Shown: piece by piece, positions 1 to 4,588 of the stretch | How positions within the stretch are numbered: the first letter of the stretch is position 1 | Layout of the letters: each line of letters begins with the position of its first letter | Assembly (NCBI GenBank): GCA_051878085.1 | Contig: JBJEJN010000199.1 | Location: 1-6,145, forward strand | Length of the DNA: 6,145 bases | Direction: 5' to 3' | Source: SFTH01 sp051878085 | GTDB taxonomy: Bacteria > Bacillota > Clostridia > Christensenellales > Aristaeellaceae | The notes under the pieces: model-generated | Database searches by the model: none | What the model was told of the DNA's origin: nothing | What the model saw: only the letters and a program-made list of their open reading frames with translations | Made by a program: the position numbers and the translations under genes

Positions 1-11
1 CAACTTACAGC

Positions 12-49
12 CGCCGCATGGAAGAATCATCCACGCGGCGTCTTTTTTT
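12..49 (+). terminator. Intrinsic terminator of an upstream gene
   Basis: Positions 12-22 pair with 30-40, with one A-C mismatch at 18/34. The outer stem is CGCCGC/GCGGCG and the loop is 7 nt (23-29). A T-rich tract (41-49, seven consecutive T) follows directly. This is a textbook rho-independent terminator for plus-strand transcription. It must end a gene lying before the window, and it insulates the spoVA operon from upstream readthrough. Confidence 0.85.
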
Positions 50-59
50 GTCTGTAGCA

Positions 60-89
60 TCATAATTCGGCGCAAATCTGTGCAAAATA
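60..89 (+). promoter_or_regulatory. Candidate sigma-G-type promoter of the spoVA operon
   Basis: The sequence tcATA (60-64) is followed by an 18-nt spacer (65-82) and then CAAAATA (83-89). As I recall it, the forespore sigma-G consensus is gnATR, 18 nt, CATnHTA. The -10 matches 6 of 7 positions, and the -35 matches the ATA core but lacks the leading G. The spoVA operon of B. subtilis is sigma-G dependent, so the context fits. Transcription would start near 96. The call rests on motif matching in a short AT-richer stretch; a weak sigma-A reading (CATAAT at 61-66 with no good -35) is an alternative. Confidence 0.4.
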
Positions 90-96
90 ACTGCAA

Positions 97-119
97 TTCC
101 CGGAGAAATCCGCCGGGAA
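97..119 (+). other. Hairpin in the spoVA leader
   Basis: TTCCCGG (97-103) and CCGGGAA (113-119) form a perfect 7-bp stem around a 9-nt loop. An A-run follows rather than a T-run, so this is not a plus-strand terminator. If the candidate promoter is right, the hairpin sits almost exactly at the 5' end of the mRNA, where such structures can protect transcripts from decay. The function is inferred; only the palindrome is directly seen. Confidence 0.4.
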
Positions 120-132
120 AAACTCCATCAAC

Positions 133-138
133 GGAGGT
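133..138 (+). promoter_or_regulatory. Ribosome binding site of the 56-residue gene
   Basis: GGAGGT sits 8 nt before the ATG at 147. This is as good a Shine-Dalgarno sequence as any in the window, and it is the main reason to accept the short gene that follows. Confidence 0.7.
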
Positions 139-146
139 TTTGCGCC

Positions 147-317
147 ATGCAAAAGCACCTGTTTCCCAGCGCGTGGATCTTTGCCGCGCTGATCGCGGGC
201 ATCCTGATCTGTCTGGGCATGATCGCCTGGATGCTGCTGCGTCCCCCGGCGGCGGAGGCCCGGCTGCTCGAGGGCGCGCACTTCGTTCGGGAGGTGCTGC
301 GCCATGCGACGGCCTGA
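147..317 (+). CDS. Small single-pass membrane protein (56 aa), first gene of the spoVA operon
   Basis: I do not recognise this family. The protein has 56 residues: a short N-terminus (MQKHLFPSAW), one strongly hydrophobic segment at about residues 8-31 (IFAALIAGILICLGMIAWML), then a basic and acidic tail of about 25 residues (LLRPPAAEARLLEGAHFVREVLRHATA region) that could form an amphipathic helix. A GGAGGT site 8 nt upstream supports the ATG at 147, and third codon positions are strongly G/C as in the neighbouring genes. The next gene starts at 304 inside its end (14-nt overlap), and it is the first cistron after the putative sigma-G promoter. By position it may be a forespore inner-membrane protein working with the SpoVA channel, which is inference only. 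A regulatory leader peptide is the alternative. Confidence 0.65.
   Translation: MQKHLFPSAWIFAALIAGILICLGMIAWMLLRPPAAEARLLEGAHFVREVLRHATA
289..296 (+). promoter_or_regulatory. Ribosome binding site of the 46-residue gene
   Basis: GGGAGGTG lies inside the preceding gene, with 8 nt between its GGAGGT core and the ATG at 304. The stretch 290-307 matches 133-150 at 16 of 18 bases, so the two small genes have almost the same translation start region. Confidence 0.6.
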
Positions 318-444
318 CCCCCGCATCACCGACATCGAATTCCCCGGCCGCTACACGCTGGACGAAGCCCGCTTCCCCGGCGGCAGCGAACGTATCCGCA
401 ACAAGGAGGACAAGCAAGATGGACCGACAGCCAATCTCCCCTGA
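304..444 (+). CDS. Small hypothetical protein (46 aa) upstream of spoVAC
   Basis: I do not recognise this family. The 46-residue product is hydrophilic, with no membrane segment: a basic and proline-containing start (MRRPDPR), a central part with aromatic residues (DIEFPGRYTLDEARFPGG) and a charged end (SERIRNKEDKQDGP). A strong Shine-Dalgarno sequence at 289-296 and G/C-rich third codon positions up to the spoVAC start support translation. It overlaps the preceding small gene by 14 nt and the start of spoVAC by 26 nt, so ribosomes finishing here would pass over the spoVAC start. It may be a cytosolic partner of the SpoVA proteins, or its translation may matter mainly for coupling. Expression is less certain than for the 56-residue gene because it is shorter and overlaps genes on both sides. 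Confidence 0.5.
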   Translation: MRRPDPRITDIEFPGRYTLDEARFPGGSERIRNKEDKQDGPTANLP

Positions 445-877
445 GGGCTACTCCAAGCTCGTCTCGAAGATGACCCCGCCCTCGCGCCACCTGCGGGGCT
501 GCGTGCGGGCATTCTGGGTGGGCGGCGTGATCTGCTGCGTCGGGCAGGCGCTGAACCTGCTGGGCGAGGCGCTGCGCCTGACCGAGCTGACCGCGCCGAT
601 GTTCACCTCGGTGGTTCTGATCTTCCTGGGCACCACCCTCACCGGCATCGGCGTGTACGACCAGATCGGACGCTACGCCGGCGCAGGCTCCATCGTGCCC
701 ATCACCGGCTTTGCCAACTCCGTGGCGGCCCCGGCCATTGAGTACCGCCGGGAGGGCATGGTGATGGGCGTGGGCGCGCGCATCTTCCAGCTGGCCGGGC
801 CGGTGCTGGCCTACGGCATCACCAGCTCCATGCTGGTGGGCGTGCTCTACTGGATCGCAAGGATGTGGTTTCTGTGA
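419..877 (+). CDS. spoVAC: Stage V sporulation protein AC (SpoVAC)
   Basis: SpoVAC is an integral protein of the spore inner membrane. In Bacillus it is described as a mechanosensitive channel component for dipicolinic acid (DPA) uptake in sporulation and release in germination. The 152-residue product has the family's usual length and start (MDRQPISPEGYSKLV). Predicted membrane segments lie at about 29-50 (FWVGGVICCVGQALNL), 57-80 and 117-147. Between them is the conserved glycine/proline segment GAGSIVPITGFANS (88-101), typical of SpoVAC/SpoVAE. The ATG at 419 is chosen because AAGGAGGA (403-410) lies 8 nt upstream and the family N-terminus starts there. The frame is open back to 80, but that extension is proline/arginine-rich shadow sequence. 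The gene overlaps spoVAD by 4 nt. Confidence 0.95.
   Translation: MDRQPISPEGYSKLVSKMTPPSRHLRGCVRAFWVGGVICCVGQALNLLGEALRLTELTAPMFTSVVLIFLGTTLTGIGVYDQIGRYAGAGSIVPITGFANSVAAPAIEYRREGMVMGVGARIFQLAGPVLAYGITSSMLVGVLYWIARMWFL
859..863 (+). promoter_or_regulatory. Ribosome binding site deciding the spoVAD start
   Basis: AAGGA lies 10 nt before the GTG at 874 but only 1 nt before the alternative in-frame GTG at 865. This spacing favours 874, whose GTGA also forms the 4-nt start-stop overlap with the spoVAC stop codon. Confidence 0.55.
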
Positions 878-1890
878 GCAGAGTGGGCAGACAGACCTTC
901 GTGTACGACCACCCGCCGCGCATCGCCGCGCGCACGAGCATCGTCGGCCCCAAGGAGGGCAAGGGGCCGCTTGCGGATCAGTTTGACATCCTGCTGGACG
1001 ACGACTTGCTGGGCATGAAGAGCTGGGAGCTGGCGGAGGGCGAGATGGTGCGCCGGGCGGTGGATCACACGCTGAAGCAGGCAAGCCTCCGTCCGGAGGA
1101 CGTAGAAGTGATGATCTCCGGCGACCTGAACAACCAGATCATCGCGTCGAGCTTCGCCGCACGGGCGCTGGGCATCCCCTTCTTCGGCCAGTACGGCGCG
1201 TGTTCCACATTTGTACAGTCGCTGGTGCTGGGCGGCGCGCTGCTCTCCGGCGGTTTCCTGAACAACGCCATCTGCTGCGCCTCCAGCCACTTCTGCACCG
1301 CCGAGCGCCAGTTCCGCATGCCGCTGGAGATGGGCACCCAGCGCCCGCCTCAGGCGTCGTGGACGTCCACCGCCTGCGGCTGCGTGCTGCTGACTCCGAA
1401 CGCCCAGCCACAGGATCTGAAGGTGTGCAGCGGCACGGTGGGGCGCGTGGTGGACCAGCAGATCAAGGATGCGAACCACATGGGCGCGGCCATGGCCCCG
1501 GCGGTGTACGACACCATCGTGGCACACCTGGAGGACACGGGCCGCAGCGCCAACGATTACGACCTGATCGCCACCGGCGACCTGGGCTGGATCGGCCGCA
1601 ACCTGCTGATGGAGCTGTTCAAGCGAGGCGGCGTGGAGATGCCCGACGGCAAGCTGATCGACTGCGGCAATTCCCTGTTCTCCCAGGAGCAGGATCCCCA
1701 CGCCGGCGGCAGCGGCTGCGGCTGCGTGGCGGCGGTGAGCTGCGGGTGGCTGATGCGGCGGGTGGAGAGCGGCGAGCTGAGGCGCATCCTCATCGCAGGC
1801 TCCGGCGCGATGCTCAGCCCCACCAGTACGCTTCAGGGGGAGACCATTCCCTCCATTTCCTACGCCGTCTGCATCGAAGGAGGTGCGTAA
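874..1890 (+). CDS. spoVAD: Stage V sporulation protein AD (SpoVAD), DPA-binding
   Basis: SpoVAD is the thiolase-fold, DPA-binding soluble subunit of the SpoVA system, acting at the inner forespore membrane. From GTG 874 the product is 338 residues, the length I recall for B. subtilis SpoVAD. The N-terminus (GRQTFVYDHPPRIAA, then VGPKEGKGPL) is diagnostic. Other family marks are GDLNNQ (83-88), GACST (108-112, Cys110 at the thiolase nucleophile position), SSHFCTAERQFR (137-148), MGAAMAPA (203-210), YDLIATGDLG (229-238) and GGSGCGC (278-284). The alternative GTG at 865 would add three residues. The start is coupled to spoVAC (GTGA overlap), and the stop directly abuts the spoVAE start. Twelve cysteines, several in CGC or CC pairs, seem many for this family. 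Confidence 0.96.
   Translation: MSRVGRQTFVYDHPPRIAARTSIVGPKEGKGPLADQFDILLDDDLLGMKSWELAEGEMVRRAVDHTLKQASLRPEDVEVMISGDLNNQIIASSFAARALGIPFFGQYGACSTFVQSLVLGGALLSGGFLNNAICCASSHFCTAERQFRMPLEMGTQRPPQASWTSTACGCVLLTPNAQPQDLKVCSGTVGRVVDQQIKDANHMGAAMAPAVYDTIVAHLEDTGRSANDYDLIATGDLGWIGRNLLMELFKRGGVEMPDGKLIDCGNSLFSQEQDPHAGGSGCGCVAAVSCGWLMRRVESGELRRILIAGSGAMLSPTSTLQGETIPSISYAVCIEGGA
1877..1885 (+). promoter_or_regulatory. Perfect Shine-Dalgarno of spoVAE
   Basis: AAGGAGGTG, complementary to the 16S rRNA 3' end over its full length, lies inside the last codons of spoVAD, 6 nt before the GTG at 1891 (measured from GGAGGT). It supports a GTG start with no gap after the spoVAD stop codon. Confidence 0.8.
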
Positions 1891-2259
1891 GTGGATACCC
1901 TTCTGATGTTTGTGAAGGCCTTTGTCGTGGGCGGGCTGATCTGCGTGGTGGGCCAGCTGCTGATGTCGCTGACCAAGCTGACCAGCGCGCGCATCCTGGT
2001 GCTGTTCGTGGTGCTGGGCGTGTTTCTGGGTGCGCTGGGCATCTACAAGCCGCTGGTGGACTTCGCCGGGGCCGGAGCCACGGTGCCGCTGACGGGCTTC
2101 GGCTACAACCTGGCCGTGGGTGCGTTCGAGGGCGTGCAGAAGTACGGCTTCTGGGGCGCGTTCACCGGCGGCATCACCCGCAACGCCGCGGGCATCGCCG
2201 CCGCCATCCTCTTCGGCCTGCTCAATGCGCTGATCTTCAAGCCGCACGCGAAGAGCTGA
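1891..2259 (+). CDS. spoVAE: Stage V sporulation protein AE (SpoVAE/SpoVAEB)
   Basis: This is a small polytopic membrane subunit of the SpoVA DPA channel. The 122-residue product has membrane segments at about 6-26 (FVKAFVVGGLICVVGQLL), 33-52 and 98-115. The conserved GAGATVPLTGFGYNLAVG (60-77) is followed by FEGVQKYGFWGAFTGG (79-94). Length and order match the SpoVAEB form found in Clostridia. It starts with GTG right after the spoVAD TAA, behind a perfect Shine-Dalgarno sequence. It is clearly related to SpoVAC through FxVGGxIC-VGQ and GAG--VP-TGF. It is the last gene of the operon: no spoVAF or spoVAEA follows, and the convergence hairpin begins 17 nt after the stop. Confidence 0.95.
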   Translation: MDTLLMFVKAFVVGGLICVVGQLLMSLTKLTSARILVLFVVLGVFLGALGIYKPLVDFAGAGATVPLTGFGYNLAVGAFEGVQKYGFWGAFTGGITRNAAGIAAAILFGLLNALIFKPHAKS

Positions 2260-2276
2260 GGGGGATTATACAGAAA

Positions 2277-2316
2277 GGGGCTGTATCAAAACTGTTTTTC
2301 GTTTTGATACAGCCCC
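2277..2316. terminator. Bidirectional terminator hairpin between convergent genes
   Basis: Positions 2277-2292 (GGGGCTGTATCAAAAC) pair perfectly with 2301-2316 around an 8-nt loop (TGTTTTTC), a 16-bp stem. It lies between the stop of spoVAE (plus) and the stop of the alpha/beta hydrolase gene (minus), as expected of a shared terminator. Read on the minus strand the stem is followed by TTTCT; on the plus strand no U-run follows, so it is a better intrinsic terminator for the minus strand. Its perfection and length also suggest a member of a dispersed palindrome family. Confidence 0.7.
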
Positions 2317-2328
2317 ACGATTGTCTGC

Positions 2329-2350
2329 GGCGGGGTGAAGGCACCCCGCC
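2329..2350. repeat. GC-rich REP-like palindrome
   Basis: GGCGGGGTG (2329-2337) and CACCCCGCC (2342-2350) form a perfect 9-bp stem with a 4-nt loop (AAGG). It sits 12 nt from the larger hairpin, in the gap between convergent genes. On the minus strand it is the first hairpin after the hydrolase stop but has no T-run. Similar GC-rich palindromes followed by CTACG resemble dispersed intergenic repeats I associate with gut Clostridia. Copy number cannot be judged from one window. Confidence 0.5.
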
Positions 2351-2378
2351 CTACGGTCATGTGATACTGCCCTATAAT

Positions 2379-3722
2379 TTATGCAATTCCGTTCACGAAA
2401 TCCGCGATGTCCGCGATCACGTCCTCCCGCACGTGGGACGGCGTGACGTACTCGGTGGTGTCGCGCAGGCCCTGGGTGGGCATCATCAGGTGGTTCAGGC
2501 CCTCGTAGAGGCAGAAGGTCACGTTGTCGCGACCCGCCAGCACCTCCTGCCACAGGGGATAGTCCACGTCGGCGTAGACCTGGAAGTCCGCGTCGCCCTG
2601 CAAAATCAGCAGCGGCAGCTCGAGTTCATCGATGAAGTGATCGCCCGCGTACTGCTCCAGCGACCTCCAGTAGCGCGCCGGAACGCCCAGCAGCGTTGCA
2701 TCGTCCGAAAGGCCGTCAATGCCCGCGCGGAAGGTGTCCATGTCGGCCTCGATCTGGGCAACCTGTTCATCCAGCACCGCGCGCTGGGCCTCGGGCAGCT
2801 CCACCGCGTCGTAGGCCGCGATGGCCTCCTGGTTCTGGTCGTACACGATCTCCCACAGCCTGCGCAGCGAGCCCGCCATGGAGATCGCGCCCGCCAGATC
2901 GGGGTTCTCTGCGGCGATGGCCGGAACCATCATGCCGCCCAGCGAGTGGCCCAGCACGAAGATGCGGTTCCCATCCACGCGTTCATCCGCGCGCAGCAGC
3001 TCGATGGCGGCGTTCACGTCGTCCAGCATCTCGCCCCGGATGTCGATGTCCAGGCCCGTGTCCCCGGCGCACTCGGGGTAGATGAAGGTGCGCTTGTCGT
3101 AGCGCAGCGTGGCCACGCCCAGCTCCGCAAGGCCGTGGGCGATGTCCCTGAACGGCGCGTTCTGCAAAATCGCCTCGTTGCGGTCGGAGGAGCCGGAGCC
3201 CTGCACCAGCACCACCACCGGCGGCAGCGCAGCGTCGCCGCCCTCGGGCAGGCACAGCGTCGCACCCAGCGGATAGGCCGGATCGGCCTCGACGGTCAGC
3301 TCGACCTCCGTCCACGCGCCCGTTTCCTCCGCAGCATCGCTCGTCTCCGGCGCGACGGGCTGCATCTGCATGCCGCCGATGTTCCCCGCGCCGTCGTAGG
3401 CGATCTGCACCTTCAGGTTGCTGTTGGCGAAGCGCGCCTGAAGCACCGCGACGGTGTAACCGTCCTGCGCGACCAGCTCGGCCTCGCCCCGGCCCAAGTA
3501 TTCGCCCAGCAGCGGCGCAACGGCGCTCCAGCTCTGTTCCAGCCCGTCCGCGTCCAGCACCGCCGCCATGTTCTCGTCAAAGCGCGCCGCCACCGCAGCG
3601 AAGTCCCCCGCCAGCAGCGCGTCGCAGTCCGCCTCCGCCTGTGCCTTCAGATCGCTCTCTGCAAAGGCAAACCCAGCCGCCAGCAGCGTAAGCGCCAGCA
3701 GCATCGCAATCATTTTTCGCAT
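2379..3722 (-). CDS. Secreted alpha/beta hydrolase with DUF3887-like N-terminal domain
   Basis: This 447-residue predicted exported serine hydrolase has an unknown substrate. Residues 1-21 look like a Sec signal peptide (MRK, hydrophobic core, cleavage after AFA), with no lipobox cysteine. Residues about 28-122 resemble the DUF3887 domain (DALLAGDFAAVAARFDENM). The hydrolase domain spans about 137-447: VQGSGSSDRNE (173-183, oxyanion region), nucleophile elbow GHSLGG with Ser260, probable acid Asp379 in LQGDADFQV, and probable base His411 in GLNHLMM. A helical cap lies at about 290-360. This matches S33-aminopeptidase/esterase-like proteins annotated as alpha/beta fold hydrolases in Firmicutes. 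The start at 3722 is set by GGGAGG 8 nt upstream and by the signal peptide; the frame stays open upstream only as shadow sequence. It has its own promoter and ends convergently with spoVAE. Confidence 0.9.
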   Translation of the reverse strand: MRKMIAMLLALTLLAAGFAFAESDLKAQAEADCDALLAGDFAAVAARFDENMAAVLDADGLEQSWSAVAPLLGEYLGRGEAELVAQDGYTVAVLQARFANSNLKVQIAYDGAGNIGGMQMQPVAPETSDAAEETGAWTEVELTVEADPAYPLGATLCLPEGGDAALPPVVVLVQGSGSSDRNEAILQNAPFRDIAHGLAELGVATLRYDKRTFIYPECAGDTGLDIDIRGEMLDDVNAAIELLRADERVDGNRIFVLGHSLGGMMVPAIAAENPDLAGAISMAGSLRRLWEIVYDQNQEAIAAYDAVELPEAQRAVLDEQVAQIEADMDTFRAGIDGLSDDATLLGVPARYWRSLEQYAGDHFIDELELPLLILQGDADFQVYADVDYPLWQEVLAGRDNVTFCLYEGLNHLMMPTQGLRDTTEYVTPSHVREDVIADIADFVNGIA

Positions 3723-3755
3723 ACATTTTCCCTCCCTCGGGTTGTTTCTGCGTTC

Positions 3756-3784
3756 AGTATAGCGCCTGTACATCCGCAGTACAA
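3756..3784 (-). promoter_or_regulatory. Sigma-A-type promoter of the hydrolase gene
   Basis: On the minus strand TTGTAC (3784-3779), a 17-nt spacer and TATACT (3761-3756) lie 34 nt before the start codon. The -10 matches 5 of 6 and the -35 matches 3 of 6 of the vegetative consensus, with ideal spacing. This separates the hydrolase transcriptionally from the methyltransferase gene upstream of it. Confidence 0.6.
3767..3783. promoter_or_regulatory. Possible operator overlapping the hydrolase promoter
   Basis: TGTAC, seven bases, GTACA forms a 17-bp inverted repeat with 5-bp arms. It covers most of the -35 element and spacer of the hydrolase promoter. Such placement is typical of a repressor site, but the arms are short and no regulator gene is in the window, so chance is quite possible. 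Confidence 0.3.
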
Positions 3785-3823
3785 GCCATAAAGTTCCAAA
3801 ACCGCACAATCGTGCCTGAATTG

Positions 3824-4588
3824 TCAGCGGCCCCGCATCAGCTCGTACATCATGATGCCTGCCGCCACCGCCGCGTTCAGCGACTCCGCGCCGCCGCGCA
3901 TGGGCAGCTTCACCCGGCAGTCCGCCGCCTCCCGCACCGCGTCGGAGATGCCGTGCGCCTCGTTGCCGATCACCAGCACGAATTTCTCCCCCGCATCCGG
4001 GCGTGCGTAGAAGTCCGCGCCGCTCAAATCCGACGCAAACACCCGGTAGCCCCGCTGCCGCAGCGCGATCAGGCTCTCCGCCAGCTCCGGCGCGTGGCAG
4101 AAGGGCACGCGGAAGCCGGAGCCCATGGCCGCGCGCTGCACCTTGGGCGACAGCGGATCCGCGCCGCCCGCGCCCAGCAGCAGCGCCTGAAAGCCCGCCG
4201 CGTCCGCCGTGCGCCAGATGGTTCCCAGGTTGCCCGGGTCCTGCACGCCGTCCAGCGCCACGATGCGCTCCGGCAGCTTCTCCAGCGCCACCGGCTCCGG
4301 CTGCTCGAACGCCGCGCACACGCCCTGGGGCGTGCGGGTGTCGCAGATCGTCTCCAGCAGGCTGCGGGTCACGATGAAGCCCCGCGCGCCGCCGCAGATC
4401 TCCCGGGCGAAGTCCGCGTGGCTCTCCTCCGCCGCCAGCTCCCGAAGCTTCAGACCGCAGCCCAAAGCCTCGCGGATCATCACCTCGCCCTCCACCAGAA
4501 ACAGGCCCGCTTCACGCCGCGCCTTCGCGTCCTTCAGCGCGCGCAGCCGCTGCACCGCCGGATTCTTCGCGCTGGTGATTCTGTCCAT
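3824..4588 (-). CDS. SpoU/TrmH-family RNA 2'-O-methyltransferase
   Basis: Predicted SPOUT-class enzyme transferring methyl from S-adenosylmethionine to a ribose 2'-OH of rRNA or tRNA. The 254-residue product has the N-terminal substrate-binding domain (about 28-100, from GLFLVEGEVMIREAL) and the catalytic SpoU domain with all three motifs. Motif 1 is LDGVQDPGNLGTIWRTADAAGF (112-133, Asn120, Arg126); motif 2 is LVIGNEAHGIS (205-215, Glu210); motif 3 is LPMRGGAESLNAAVAAG (228-244, Asn238), forming the trefoil-knot cofactor site. The N-terminus MDRITSAKNPAVQRLRALK is typical of YsgA/TsnR-like members, so the exact target (such as RlmB's G2251) is not assigned. GGGAGG about 11 nt upstream supports ATG 4588, which lies inside the 3' end of comFC (77-nt overlap). 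Confidence 0.92.
   Translation of the reverse strand: MDRITSAKNPAVQRLRALKDAKARREAGLFLVEGEVMIREALGCGLKLRELAAEESHADFAREICGGARGFIVTRSLLETICDTRTPQGVCAAFEQPEPVALEKLPERIVALDGVQDPGNLGTIWRTADAAGFQALLLGAGGADPLSPKVQRAAMGSGFRVPFCHAPELAESLIALRQRGYRVFASDLSGADFYARPDAGEKFVLVIGNEAHGISDAVREAADCRVKLPMRGGAESLNAAVAAGIMMYELMRGR

Noticed and set aside
80..418. N-terminal extension of the spoVAC frame back to 80
   Set aside because: The family N-terminus and a strong Shine-Dalgarno sequence place the start at 419. The extension is proline/arginine-rich, and the same DNA codes for the two small genes in other frames.
847..2247. Minus-strand open frame (466 codons) antisense to spoVAD and spoVAE
   Set aside because: Its composition is His/Gln/Ala/Arg-rich and low in complexity, with no domain. 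It is explained as the antisense shadow of high-GC codons.
1200..3791. Very long plus-strand open frame (863 codons) across spoVAD, spoVAE and the antisense of the hydrolase
   Set aside because: It lies out of frame in well-identified genes and runs through the terminator hairpins. The product is Arg/His/Gln-rich without recognisable domains, as expected from GC-biased shadow frames.
3804..3815. Possible terminator after the methyltransferase gene (GCAC-AATC-GTGC)
   Set aside because: The stem has only 4 bp, and on the minus strand it is followed by CGGTTTTGG, not a proper T-run. It is too weak to call.
3723..4319. Upstream extension of the hydrolase frame into the methyltransferase region
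   Set aside because: The signal peptide, ribosome binding site and promoter all fix the start at 3722. The extension is a shadow of the methyltransferase gene.
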